Both the position numbers and the translations under genes were made by a program. A stretch of DNA of 64,000 bases from Ensifer oleiphilus (GTDB taxonomy: Bacteria > Pseudomonadota > Alphaproteobacteria > Rhizobiales > Rhizobiaceae): positions 1 to 64,000 of the forward strand of contig NZ_JABWDU010000010.1 in assembly GCF_013371465.1 (NCBI RefSeq). Direction: 5' to 3'. The notes under the pieces are model-generated. The model was not told the origin of the DNA. It did no database searches and saw nothing but the letters and a program-made list of their open reading frames with translations. Shown here piece by piece: positions 1 through 10,209 of the stretch; within the stretch, counting starts at the first letter, position 1; each line of letters begins with the position of its first letter.

Positions 1-144
1 GTTGATCCGCTTTCGATCACCGACGGTGAACTGAAGGACATTTGCGATCGGCTCAACTCGACACCGCGGAAGTGCTTGGGCTACCGAACGCCCGCGGAAG
101 TCTTCCGCAAGAAACTGCTCGCGCAAATGCGACGTGTCGGTTAG
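1..144 (+). pseudogene. IS30-family transposase, C-terminal end (cut by window edge)
   Basis: The open frame runs in from the left edge and stops at 142-144. It encodes the usual end of an IS30 transposase, with LNSTPRKCLGYRTPAEVF near its end, which is the conserved segment after the DDE catalytic core. Only 47 residues are visible, so it cannot be told whether the full gene outside the window is intact. A second, decayed IS30 copy follows about 100 bases downstream in the same orientation. Confidence 0.75.
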
Positions 145-249
145 CGTTGCACGCGCAAGTCGCAGTTCGCCATGAACTCACAGGGGTGCATTCTATTTCC
201 GAGTAAGAAATGCCAATAATTTCAATGGTTTCCCCGTGGGAATTTTGGG

Positions 250-642
250 ATGCCTCACCGTTATTCGCAGCTGAATCTGGTTGATCGGCGCCGCCTCTTC
301 CACTTTGTCAAACGCAAATCTGCCGAGCAACGAAATGGCACGCCAACTCGACCGTCATCGGTCGACGATCTATCGTGAGATCTGGTGCAACGCCTTTCAC
401 GATCGCGAGCACCCCGACCATAGCGGCTACTTCGCAACGGTTGCCGACGATATCCGCAAAGAGCGGCGGCAGCGTTTGAGGACGCTTGTGCGGCAACCGC
501 AATTGCGCGAACTGGCGATCGAGCAGCTGCTCGTCATCTCAACAAACAGCCGAGAAAGTGTCTCGACCATAGGACGCCAGCCGAAGTGTTCATGGCACAT
601 ATGCAAGAATGCTGCTGCCCCCTACCCTCGAAACCGGCATGA
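250..642 (+). pseudogene. Decayed IS30-family transposase with frameshift and internal deletion
   Basis: An ATG at 250 opens MPHRYSQLNLVDRRR, the typical IS30 N-terminus. Around 310-330 the homology moves to another frame (MARQLDRHRSTIYREI, the helix-turn-helix). It stays there to about 530, then jumps back to the first frame at 538 as LNKQPRKCLDHRTPAEVF, the transposase C-terminus, ending at a TGA at 640-642. The N-terminal DNA-binding part is therefore joined almost directly to the C-terminal tail and the whole DDE core is missing. It cannot be an active transposase. Confidence 0.7.
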
Positions 643-697
643 TGCAATTGGGTCAGGTGGCCCAAGGTTGTCCAAAACAGCTCCCTTAGAACGCTAA

Positions 698-2518
698 TCA
701 TCGCTCAGGCAATCCTGCTTGCCGCAAGCCCTCGGCCATCTCATCCTGCCAATGAGGTATATTTTGAAACCAGGGCAGCGCTCTATACCACTCGATGGTA
801 AAGCCAGGCTCGGCCGCCAATAGCTTCTGGGCGGCCCATCGGGCGGTTTTCAAGTCGCCGCTTATCGCCGACCAGGCTGCGAGGTGGCGATAGCACCAGC
901 TCACGTCGGGATAGGTGTTGACGACCTCTTGGGCTATCGCGATTGCTTCTGAATGAGACCCTTCCATGGCCAAGGAAAAGGCCATCCCCAATCTCATGTT
1001 GAACGTAAGCGGATCTCTTGGGCTCAGAGTCATCGCCCGCTGAAAATGTTCAGTTGCGCGGGTGGCTTCGTCCTTGTAGATCGCAAGCCAGCCCAGGCGC
1101 GCCCATGCCCAGGCGTTGTTCGGATCGAGCGCAAGCGCCTTTTCTATAAGCGTGGTCGCGCGCTCCTGGTCGCCGCAGATGCTCATTGCCGCGCCGGCGG
1201 CAGTCAACGCGGTTGGATCATCGCTGATCGATCCAGCAGCCTCAACCGCTGCGCGCGCGTTTTCGAGCTCGCGCTCCGGTTCTTCTGTCCACAAGTATGA
1301 GGCGTTTGAGGCATGGCACCACGCCAAAAGTGCATGCGCGCGGCCATAAGGCGGATCGACGGCGATCGCTTGCCGAAGCAGTTCGATCGCCTTGTTGTTG
1401 GTGTCTTTGCGCCGCCCCCAAAGGTTCGGATAGGCGCGCATGACGAGATCATACGCCCGTAGGCTGGTCGGCGGCTTGCGTTTGGCCAATTCGATCTCGG
1501 CATCGCGAATGGCCGGATGGATGGCGCCCGCCACCTGCGCGGCGATCCGATCCTGAAACTCGAACATATCTTCGATCGCGCCCTCGCAACGATCGGACCA
1601 GCACTGGGTCCTCGTCTCCGCATCGACCAGTTGCACGGAAATCCGCAGTCGGTCGCCGCCCCGGCGAACGGTGCCTTCAACGACATAATTGACGCCGAGT
1701 TCCCTGCCGACTTCACGGACATCGACGAAGCGTCCCTTGTAGGTGAATGCGGACTGTCGCGCGATGACAAAGAAGTTCCGTATACGCGAGAGCGCGGCGG
1801 TGATCTCCTCGACAACGCCGTCCACGAAGTACTCGTCGCTCAGACTGCTGAGGTTGTCGAAGGGCATAACGACGATCGATGGCTGGTCTTTGCCATTGCG
1901 GGCAAGGGGCGCCGCATACGCAACATTACCGCCGACAGACTTCTCCTGCTGCCAGTCGACACCAAAGATCAAAACTGGCCGAGGGATGTTCTTCAAGCTC
2001 CGCTCGCCGAGGTTGATCAGCGCGAACGGTACCTTGCCGTCGAGATGTTCGCGCACCGACGCGGTAATGCAGATGCCCGACGGAGCGGCCATCTCCTGCA
2101 CGCGGGCGGCGATGTTAACGCCGTCGCCGAGCAGATCGCCTCCAGCAACAACCACGTCACCCAGATTGACGCCAATACGGAACTCCAAGCGGCGATCGGG
2201 TGGAATATCTCCTGAGAGACTGAAAAGATGGCGCTGGATTTCTACTGAGCACCGGACGGCCTGAACCGCGCTTGAGAACTCGGCGACAAAGCCGTCGCCT
2301 GCACTACCGAAGATGCGGCCGCCATGCTTGCTGACCAATTCGTCGATCCCGCCGCGACATTGATCGAGTATCCGAACCGTTCCCTCCTCGTCGAGCGCGG
2401 CGAGGCGGCTGAATCCAGCAACGTCGGCCGAAAGGATGGCGGCAAGCTTTCGATCCACAGCAGTGACGTCTCCAGCGGACTTGATTTTGCTGAGTTCAGG
2501 CTCGCCGCAGTTTCCCAC
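698..2518 (-). CDS. Class III adenylate/guanylate cyclase with TolB-like and TPR regions
   Basis: A 606-residue protein. Residues about 22-200 form a class III nucleotide cyclase domain: ILSADVAGFSRL supplies the first metal-binding Asp (D32), AGDGFVAEF the second (D75), and GDGVNIAARVQ carries the Asn/Arg transition-state residues, so it looks catalytically competent. About residues 210-330 resemble the TolB-like/FlgO segment (VVMPFDNLSS) common in rhizobial cyclases. The remaining C-terminal half is helical TPR-type repeat sequence (for example the ALDPNNAWAWARLGWLA segment). Family knowledge: it makes cAMP (or cGMP) under control of the TPR sensor. No transmembrane segment is evident. It is monocistronic; the preceding gene on this strand ends about 400 bases upstream. 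Confidence 0.9.
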   Translation of the reverse strand: MGNCGEPELSKIKSAGDVTAVDRKLAAILSADVAGFSRLAALDEEGTVRILDQCRGGIDELVSKHGGRIFGSAGDGFVAEFSSAVQAVRCSVEIQRHLFSLSGDIPPDRRLEFRIGVNLGDVVVAGGDLLGDGVNIAARVQEMAAPSGICITASVREHLDGKVPFALINLGERSLKNIPRPVLIFGVDWQQEKSVGGNVAYAAPLARNGKDQPSIVVMPFDNLSSLSDEYFVDGVVEEITAALSRIRNFFVIARQSAFTYKGRFVDVREVGRELGVNYVVEGTVRRGGDRLRISVQLVDAETRTQCWSDRCEGAIEDMFEFQDRIAAQVAGAIHPAIRDAEIELAKRKPPTSLRAYDLVMRAYPNLWGRRKDTNNKAIELLRQAIAVDPPYGRAHALLAWCHASNASYLWTEEPERELENARAAVEAAGSISDDPTALTAAGAAMSICGDQERATTLIEKALALDPNNAWAWARLGWLAIYKDEATRATEHFQRAMTLSPRDPLTFNMRLGMAFSLAMEGSHSEAIAIAQEVVNTYPDVSWCYRHLAAWSAISGDLKTARWAAQKLLAAEPGFTIEWYRALPWFQNIPHWQDEMAEGLRQAGLPER

Positions 2519-2916
2519 ATCTACGCATTTTTGTCGCCAGCGAGATTGGACGAAAAATGGCGACAGTTCCTATATCGCGTCGCGCCGGCTCTCCGCTGGC
2601 GCTTGACCGCAACTGGTCTTTTGACACGCCGGCTGGTGGTGGAAACCGCAAAGGCCTTACGTCGGCGCCACCTCGAGACTGCCCGTTGGCATGGGGCAGA
2701 CCTAGATGCCGCCGGGTGCTGGCTCATAGTGGCAGGTCCGGTGCGGTGGTCCCGGCAACGGCTACGATAGTGCAAGACGTGTGTGACGTGATGGATCAGA
2801 CGAACGGCACCTCTGTTCCCGTTGGGTTGTGAGAAGTTGATTATCCTCCGCCACGTTTCGGTGCTACTGCGGCCAGACCAAGCCGGTCGGACAATGGGCC
2901 CAGTGTATACCGCCGT
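2519..2916. other. Intergenic region without a supported gene
   Basis: About 400 bases lie between the cyclase start and the end of the aspartate-dehydrogenase gene. Short open frames exist on both strands, but they have no recognisable motif, no good ribosome-binding site and compositions typical of high-GC chance frames. The promoter of the cyclase gene must lie in its left part. No clear terminator was found. Confidence 0.5.
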
Positions 2917-3723
2917 TTAGAGGACGAGCGCGTTGGTCCTGTTCTCGATAAGGCGAACGAGGTTCAGCGCCGTCATCTCGGAGGATTTCGGATTGGTGGC
3001 GAGCGGGCGGTTCTGAAGGCGGATTTCCAGCGTGCCAAAGGGGCCACAGGCGCGAATGCTGTGCATGTTCTCCACGGCTTTGGGATCGGCGACGAGGCGC
3101 ACGCGGGTCCGATGCATGCCGATACCGGCAAGTGAGGTGGTCGCCGCCACATTGGCATTTTGAGGAAAGGCCGTTGCCGCCTCGGCCGCCGACCCCTCGA
3201 AGAAGGCTTCCGCTTCCTGCAGTTCTGTCAGGCGACAGCACTGCTCGGCCGGCGTCCCGAGCCAGGCCCTCGCAGGCTTGGTGATGACGTGCTCGACGCT
3301 GTCTAGCCCCAAGCGCGACGCCGCCGAGAGGGCGTCGATGCCGCCGAGCGCGCCCGGCGGAATGATCAGCTTGCGACCACTCCGCTGCGCCAGTTCGACG
3401 AGTTCGTCGAGCACGGCGACATCCACCAGGGCCGAGGTGGAGGAAACGGCGAAATCCATGCCCGCAGTCAGTGCGGCACGGGCGAAGGGCAGCACACTTT
3501 CGCGGCTTGCGGCCTCGACGACCAATGTCGCCCCGGTCGCAGCCAACGCCTCGGGGCTCGCCAGATGAACCGCCCCTTCCGGCATGGTCCCCTCGACTTC
3601 CTTCGGATCACGCACCGCGATCCCGACGATACGAGCACTCGCGCCCCGCGCCCTTAGAAGTGCTGCGACCCGCTGGCCGATGGCGCCCCAGCCGACGAGG
3701 CATATGGCTTCGACTGTCGACAT
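2917..3723 (-). CDS. Aspartate dehydrogenase family protein (NadX-like)
   Basis: A 268-residue protein. GWGAIG at residues 11-16 is the NAD(P)-binding GxGxxG. The IPPGALGGIDAL and NANVAATTSLAGIG segments are those of L-aspartate dehydrogenases, which oxidise aspartate to iminoaspartate. The frame is open further upstream, but the ATG at 3721-3723 (MSTVEAICLVG) fits family length and leaves a 26-base gap to the preceding gene. It is the last gene of the dapA-like / 3-hydroxyanthranilate dioxygenase operon. Inference: here it may act on a muconate or iminium intermediate of the aminoaromatic pathway, or feed iminoaspartate to quinolinate/NAD synthesis. Confidence 0.85.
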   Translation of the reverse strand: MSTVEAICLVGWGAIGQRVAALLRARGASARIVGIAVRDPKEVEGTMPEGAVHLASPEALAATGATLVVEAASRESVLPFARAALTAGMDFAVSSTSALVDVAVLDELVELAQRSGRKLIIPPGALGGIDALSAASRLGLDSVEHVITKPARAWLGTPAEQCCRLTELQEAEAFFEGSAAEAATAFPQNANVAATTSLAGIGMHRTRVRLVADPKAVENMHSIRACGPFGTLEIRLQNRPLATNPKSSEMTALNLVRLIENRTNALVL

Positions 3724-3749
3724 AACGGTTCCCCTGTCTTGCTGCCGGT

Positions 3750-5269
<1,520 letters not shown>

Positions 5270-5364
5270 GACGCTCCCTGTGGCATGTCCGTCCGGCGGC
5301 GCGTGAAGCAGGCCGCCAAGTCTCTGTTGCCGCCATTTAGCGCGGGAAAATCTTATTCATAAAG

Positions 5365-5379
5365 ATACATAGTTCGTAT
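5365..5379. promoter_or_regulatory. Candidate LysR-type operator (ATAC-N7-GTAT)
   Basis: In the 130-base gap between the divergent dapA-like and LysR genes there is an ATAC-N7-GTAT palindrome that fits the T-N11-A rule for LysR-type regulators. It is 20 bases before the LysR start and flanked by two ATTCAT repeats. Its role in autoregulation and activation is inferred. Confidence 0.45.
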
Positions 5380-5399
5380 ATATTCATGCTGAAATCAGT

Positions 5400-6317
5400 A
5401 TGGATGACCCGATGCTCAATCTCCGTCAGATCAAATGTTTCCAAGCCGTGGTCGAACTCGGCAACTTCTCCCGCGCCGCCGAACGATTGCGCACCAGCCA
5501 GGCCGGCATCTCGCATGCGATCCGCGACCTCGAGGCTCTGCTCGGCGCACGGCTCTTCGACCGCACGACCCGACGCGTCGAACTGACCGAAGCCGGCCGC
5601 ATTTTTGCCGCCGGAGCGTTGCCGGGACTGGCGGAAATCGAGCGCGCCGTCGATGCGGTGCACGACCTAGGGCAGTTGAGGACCGGCCTCGTGCGCATCG
5701 CCGCCCCGCCCTTCCTCGGCGCGACGGTGCTGCCGCGCCTGTTGCAGGAAGTCGCCGCGGCCCACCCGAACCTCAAGCTGAGGATCGAGGACGTGGTGAC
5801 AGACCTGATCGCCCCGCGGGTGCGCAGCGGCCTTTGTGACCTCGGCGTCGGCACCTTCGCCAGCGACGAGGACGGCCTTGAGATACAACGCGTCCTGCGT
5901 GACCAGCTGATGGTTTTCGCGCCCGAGGGCCATGCCATCTGCACGAAGGCGGAAGTGGCCTGGTCCGCGCTCGCCGATCAGCCGATCATCACACTGACAC
6001 GCGAAAGCAACATCCGCCTTTTGACCGAAGTCGGTTTCGAAAGCGCCGGAGTGCCGCTGCGTCCTTCCCTGGAAGTGCACCAGATCAACACCGCCCTTTC
6101 CCTCGTCGAGCGCGAGGCGGGTCTTGCCATCCTGCCGACCTATGCCTTTACCGGCCTGAACGGCCGGAAGATTTCTGCCCGGCCCTTGGTCGAGCCGTCC
6201 ATTGCCCGGGATGTTGCCGTCATCACCGCGCGCGAGCGCACGCCCTCCCCCGCGACGCTCGCCGTCCGCACCGTGCTGCGCAAGGTGCTGCGCGATATGA
6301 TCCCGGTGATCGGCTGA
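5400..6317 (+). CDS. LysR-family regulator of the 3-hydroxyanthranilate operon
   Basis: A 305-residue protein. Residues about 6-65 are the winged helix-turn-helix (LRQIKCFQAVVELGNFSRAAERL then QAGISHAIRDLE), followed by a periplasmic-binding-like effector domain (about 95-300). It is divergent from the dapA-like operon and separated by a LysR-box-like palindrome, the classic layout for a local activator. The effector is presumably a pathway intermediate. An internal ATG at residue 5 (MLNLRQ) is an equally plausible start. It converges on the aldehyde dehydrogenase gene across a strong hairpin. Confidence 0.9.
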   Translation: MDDPMLNLRQIKCFQAVVELGNFSRAAERLRTSQAGISHAIRDLEALLGARLFDRTTRRVELTEAGRIFAAGALPGLAEIERAVDAVHDLGQLRTGLVRIAAPPFLGATVLPRLLQEVAAAHPNLKLRIEDVVTDLIAPRVRSGLCDLGVGTFASDEDGLEIQRVLRDQLMVFAPEGHAICTKAEVAWSALADQPIITLTRESNIRLLTEVGFESAGVPLRPSLEVHQINTALSLVEREAGLAILPTYAFTGLNGRKISARPLVEPSIARDVAVITARERTPSPATLAVRTVLRKVLRDMIPVIG

Positions 6318-6328
6318 CGAAACGCAAG

Positions 6329-6363
6329 GAGGCCGAAACCGTCACGATAACGGTTCCGGCCTC
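6329..6363. terminator. Bidirectional hairpin terminator
   Basis: The arms GAGGCCG-a-AACCGT and ACGGTT-c-CGGCCTC pair with one mismatch around a 7-base loop. The hairpin sits between the convergent LysR stop (6317) and aldehyde dehydrogenase stop (6396), so it can serve both genes. Confidence 0.75.
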
Positions 6364-6395
6364 GGCTTCGCACGGTTGCCGCGCGTCAGACGCGC

Positions 6396-7826
6396 TTAGG
6401 CGATGCGCAGCGAGACATTCTTCACCACGGTATAGTGATGCAGGCCTTCTGCGCCACCCTCACGGCCAAGGCCGCTTTCCTTGACACCGCCGAACGGCGT
6501 TTCGGCGACGGAGGCCTCCAACGTGTTGATCGAAAGGTTGCCGGCCTCGATGCCCTGCATGAGGCGATCGACATTGGCCATCGAGTTCGTGAAGCCATAG
6601 GCGGCCAGACCAAAGGGAAGCGCGTTCGCTTTCGAGAGAGCCTCTTCCACCGAGGCAACCGGATTGATCAGCGCGAGCGGGCCGAATGGCTCTTCGGAAA
6701 GCGCGCGGGCATCATCCGGCAAGTCGCCAATCGCCGTCGGTGCGAAGAAGTAGCCCTTGCGATCGAGGCGCCCCCCACCGCACAGAACGCGCGCGCCCTT
6801 GGAGCGGGCATCGTCCACAAGCTCCTCAAGGGCCGCAATGCGGCGGTCGTTGGCGACCGGTCCCATTTGGGTCGAGGCATCGAGGCCATCGCCAACCTTG
6901 ATGGACTGCGCTTTTTCCACGAAGGATGCGACAAAGCGGTCGTACAGCGCCTCGTGGACGAAGAACCGCGTCGGCGAGGTGCAGACCTGGCCGGAATTGC
7001 GATATTTGCGGGTCGCACAGGCAATGCCGGCGGCCACGGGATCGGCATCCTCGCAGACGATCACGGGCGCATGCCCGCCAAGCTCCATCAGCGCCGGCTT
7101 CATGACCTGCGAAGCGAGCGTCGTCAGGTGCTTTCCGACAGCAGTCGAGCCGGTGAAGGCGACCATGCGGATGCGGTCCTGCGGGATGAGATATTCTGAG
7201 ATTTCGGCAGGATGGCCGAAGACGAGGTTTAGGACCCCGGCCGGCAGGCCTGCATCTTGGAATGCGCGGGCGATGTGCACGACACCCGTTGGTGTCTCCT
7301 CGGAGGCTTTCATGACGATCGAGCAGCCGGCGGCAAGCGCCCCACCAATCTTGCGGGCGGGTTGGCTCATCGGGAAGTTCCACGGCGAAAAGGCCGCGAC
7401 CGGGCCGATCGGCTCATGCAGCACGATGTAGCGGATCCCCGGAGCGCTCGGGATGACCCGGCCATAGAGGCGCACGCATTCGCCCGCGTCCCATTCGAAA
7501 AACTCGCAACCGCGGATGACCTCCATCCGTGCCTCGGAGAGCGGCTTGCCGTTTTCCAGCGTGATCGCGCGGGCGATCTCTTCGGAGCGTTCGCGCAGCA
7601 GTTGGGCTGCTTTCAGGATGATGGCCGCGCGCGCTGCGGGCGATGTCCGGCTCCAGACCTGAAAACCCTGCCAGGCCGCATCGGTCGCATCGGCGAGATC
7701 CGTTTCGCGGGCGACTGCGACCTTGCCGATGATATCTTCATTGGCGGGGTTGATGACGGCAAGCGTGTCGGAAGTCGCCCTCCACTTACCGCCGATATAG
7801 AGCTGAGCATGCGTTTCCTGTGCCAT
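6396..7826 (-). CDS. NAD(P)-dependent aldehyde dehydrogenase (succinate-semialdehyde dehydrogenase-like)
   Basis: A 476-residue protein with full aldehyde dehydrogenase architecture: FSPWNFP in the cofactor region, FTGSTAVGK, the general-base Glu in MELGGHAP and the catalytic Cys in NSGQVCTSP. The ATG at 7824-7826 (MAQETHAQLYIGG) matches family length; upstream open frame is disregarded. It is a single-gene transcript, bounded by a terminator on each side. By sequence it resembles GabD-type enzymes. By context it may oxidise the semialdehyde formed by the 3-hydroxyanthranilate dioxygenase or a product of it, which is inference. Confidence 0.9.
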   Translation of the reverse strand: MAQETHAQLYIGGKWRATSDTLAVINPANEDIIGKVAVARETDLADATDAAWQGFQVWSRTSPAARAAIILKAAQLLRERSEEIARAITLENGKPLSEARMEVIRGCEFFEWDAGECVRLYGRVIPSAPGIRYIVLHEPIGPVAAFSPWNFPMSQPARKIGGALAAGCSIVMKASEETPTGVVHIARAFQDAGLPAGVLNLVFGHPAEISEYLIPQDRIRMVAFTGSTAVGKHLTTLASQVMKPALMELGGHAPVIVCEDADPVAAGIACATRKYRNSGQVCTSPTRFFVHEALYDRFVASFVEKAQSIKVGDGLDASTQMGPVANDRRIAALEELVDDARSKGARVLCGGGRLDRKGYFFAPTAIGDLPDDARALSEEPFGPLALINPVASVEEALSKANALPFGLAAYGFTNSMANVDRLMQGIEAGNLSINTLEASVAETPFGGVKESGLGREGGAEGLHHYTVVKNVSLRIA

Positions 7827-7968
7827 GAGATTGCCTTTTCGCCATTCCTTGGAAGGCTGAGCCTCCCTGTCCAGCAATGGATGCAATGAGTGGTCTGATA
7901 TAACAATCCGTATAGGTTGAATGAATTGATATCGAGATGTGATAAGTCTTCGGCCAGGAGCAAACGCG

Positions 7969-8002
7969 AAAAGGCGCTCTCCCGGCCGGGAAAGCGCCTT
8001 TT
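7969..8002 (-). terminator. Intrinsic terminator of the importer-kynureninase operon
   Basis: The arms AAAAGGCGCT and AGCGCCTTTT pair perfectly. Read on the minus strand the stem ends in TTTT, 22 bases after the kynureninase stop. It also isolates the aldehyde dehydrogenase gene, whose promoter must lie in 7827-7968. Confidence 0.85.
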
Positions 8003-8023
8003 CATCCTCGTGTATGTTGGCGA

Positions 8024-9265
8024 TCAGGTCACGGCGCTGCGCACCGCATGGCGGGAATCGCGCCACGCGCCGGTCTCCATCACGTCATGCAGCACGTCCA
8101 CGGCGTTCCAGACATCCGTGAAGCTCGTATAGAGCGGCGTGAAGCCGAAGCGGATGGTGGCAGGCGCGCGGAAATCACCGATCACACCGCGCTCGATCAG
8201 GGCCTGCATGATTTCATAGGCCCCCTCGTGTTCAAAGGAGACCTGGCTGCCGCGCACAGTGCCATCCCTCGGCCCGACCAATTTCAAGCCATGCGCGCCG
8301 CAACGCGCCTCGACGAGCTTGATGAAGAGATCGGTGAGCGCGATGCTCTTGCTGCGGATAGCCGTCATGTCCACCTCGTCCCACAGATCGAGGGCTGCCG
8401 ACAGCGCGCGCAGCGACAGGATCGGCTGCGTGCCGGAGAGGAAGCGCAAGATGCCCGCACCGCCGTCGTAACTGCGTTCGAAGCCGAACGGGCGGGCATG
8501 GCCCCACCAACCACTGAGCGGTTGGCTTGCCTTCTCCTGATGGCGCTTGGCCACGTAAATGAAGGCCGGCGCGCCGGGGCCGCCGTTGAGGTACTTGTAG
8601 GTGCAGCCGACGGCGAAATCGACGTTGCAACGGTCAAGCTCGACCGGCAGCGCGCCGGCGGAATGGCAGAGGTCCCAGACGACGAGCGCACCGGCGGCGT
8701 GGGCCTGCCTGGTCAGCGCCTCCATGTCCCGCAGCGCGCCGGTTTTGTAGTTGACATGGTTGACGAGCACCACGGCAACGGTTTCGTCGATCAGGTCTTC
8801 GATCCGGGGGGCATCGACGCCTTCCAGTCGCATGACCGTGCCGGGACGCGTCGCGATCACGCCTTCGGCCATGTAGAGGTCGGTCGGGAAGCTCCCGCCT
8901 TCCGCCACGATCACATGGCGTCCCGTATTGAGGCCAAGGGCCGCATGCAGCGCCTTGTAGACGTTTGCGGAGGTATGGTCGGTCACGGCCGTCTGGCCGG
9001 GCGCTGCTCCGATAAGGCGGCCGACGCGGTCGCCGAGCGTCAGCGGCAGGGCAAACCAGCCGGCCTTGTTCCAGCTGCGGATAAGGTCCTGGCCCCATTC
9101 GCGCTTCGCGGCCTTTTCGATCTCGGCATAAGAGGCGTGCAGAGCCGCGCCGAGCGAATTGCCGTCCAGATAGGTGACGCCCTCGGGCAAATCAAAGCGG
9201 CTCTTGAAGCCTGCAAGCGGGTCGTCGCGGTCCAGCGCCTCGACGGCATGGATATCGATCTTCAT
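8024..9265 (-). CDS. kynU: Kynureninase
   Basis: A 413-residue PLP enzyme of aminotransferase fold type I. YLDGNSLGA near the N-terminus, DLCHSAGALPVEL and the PLP-lysine segment GCTYKYLNGGPG are kynureninase hallmarks. It cleaves kynurenine or 3-hydroxykynurenine to (3-hydroxy)anthranilate and alanine. The start at 9263-9265 (MKIDIHAVEAL) has an upstream AGGA and lies 13 bases after the permease stop, so it is the last gene of the importer operon. No tryptophan dioxygenase, formamidase or kynurenine monooxygenase is in the window, so imported kynurenine or 3-hydroxykynurenine is the likely substrate. Confidence 0.95.
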   Translation of the reverse strand: MKIDIHAVEALDRDDPLAGFKSRFDLPEGVTYLDGNSLGAALHASYAEIEKAAKREWGQDLIRSWNKAGWFALPLTLGDRVGRLIGAAPGQTAVTDHTSANVYKALHAALGLNTGRHVIVAEGGSFPTDLYMAEGVIATRPGTVMRLEGVDAPRIEDLIDETVAVVLVNHVNYKTGALRDMEALTRQAHAAGALVVWDLCHSAGALPVELDRCNVDFAVGCTYKYLNGGPGAPAFIYVAKRHQEKASQPLSGWWGHARPFGFERSYDGGAGILRFLSGTQPILSLRALSAALDLWDEVDMTAIRSKSIALTDLFIKLVEARCGAHGLKLVGPRDGTVRGSQVSFEHEGAYEIMQALIERGVIGDFRAPATIRFGFTPLYTSFTDVWNAVDVLHDVMETGAWRDSRHAVRSAVT

Positions 9266-9278
9266 AGAGGCAGTCCTT

Positions 9279-10202
9279 CTATTCACGAATGGCTTCGCGG
9301 GCCGGCATGGGGCCGCGGCTACGCTTGAGGGTCGGCAGGGCCAGCATGGCGAGCACGAAGAGACCGGTCGCGAGCTTAAGGTCGGTCGGCGGCATTCCGG
9401 CTGCAAGGCACAGAGAGACAAGCTGGTAGTAGACGATGGCACCGACGAAAGGCGCCGCGAGCTGGCGGCGGATGGTCTGCTTGCCGACGATAGCTTCGCC
9501 GATCATCAGGGCGGCGAGACCATTGATCAGGGTGCCGATCCCCATGTTGACGTCGGCGAAACCCTGCGATTGCACCATCAGAGCGCCACTGGTCGCCGAG
9601 AAGGCGCCGGCAAGACCAACCCCACCGATGGTGGCCGCCCAGATGCTGATGCCCTGCGCTTCCGCCATATCCGGGTTGGAGCCGACGGCGCGCATGGCCG
9701 TGCCGCGTTCGGTCCGGAAGTAGAGGTTCAGCAGGCAATAAACGGCCAAACCGAGCAGACCCGCGACGACGATCTTGCTGACCGGGAAGCCCGGCTCGAG
9801 GAAGGGTACGCCATCAAAAATGGTTGGCGTGCCATAGACCGAGAGGTTGGATTTGCCCATGAGTCGCAGATTGATGCTGTAGAGCATGGTCATCATAAGG
9901 ATGCCGGCCAAGAGTGTATGGATGCGGAAGCGCAGATGCACGAATGCCGTGCAGCTGCCCGCCAGGAAGCCTGCGGCCATCGCCACGAGAATGGCAAGCC
10001 AGCCCGGCGCGCCGCCGGCGAGCGACAGTGCACAGACGCAGCCGCCGAGCGGGAATGCGCCCTCGCTGGTCAAATCCGGAAAGTTCAGCGTGCGGAATGG
10101 CAGCATGATGCCGAGCACAATGAAGGAAAGGATAAGGCTTTGCGCCAGCGTGACCGGCACGAGGGCGATGAAGTTCGAAATTATCGTAGAAACTGTTTCC
10201 AT
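9279..10202 (-). CDS. ABC importer permease (TrpY/LivH-like)
   Basis: A 307-residue, highly hydrophobic protein with about 8-10 membrane helices and an N-terminus of the branched-chain-amino-acid permease type (FRTLNFPDLTSEGAFPLGG). This subtype travels with PF04392-type binding proteins and has been linked to tryptophan or other aromatic substrates in other bacteria (family knowledge). It lies between the ATPase (7-base gap) and kynureninase (13-base gap), so the cargo is probably kynurenine, 3-hydroxykynurenine or tryptophan. Confidence 0.85.
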   Translation of the reverse strand: METVSTIISNFIALVPVTLAQSLILSFIVLGIMLPFRTLNFPDLTSEGAFPLGGCVCALSLAGGAPGWLAILVAMAAGFLAGSCTAFVHLRFRIHTLLAGILMMTMLYSINLRLMGKSNLSVYGTPTIFDGVPFLEPGFPVSKIVVAGLLGLAVYCLLNLYFRTERGTAMRAVGSNPDMAEAQGISIWAATIGGVGLAGAFSATSGALMVQSQGFADVNMGIGTLINGLAALMIGEAIVGKQTIRRQLAAPFVGAIVYYQLVSLCLAAGMPPTDLKLATGLFVLAMLALPTLKRSRGPMPAREAIRE

Positions 10203-10209
10203 GTCCGTC

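Noticed and set aside
2521-2775. Small minus-strand frame upstream of the cyclase
   Set aside because: Arg-rich composition typical of frame shadows, no ribosome-binding site, no motif.
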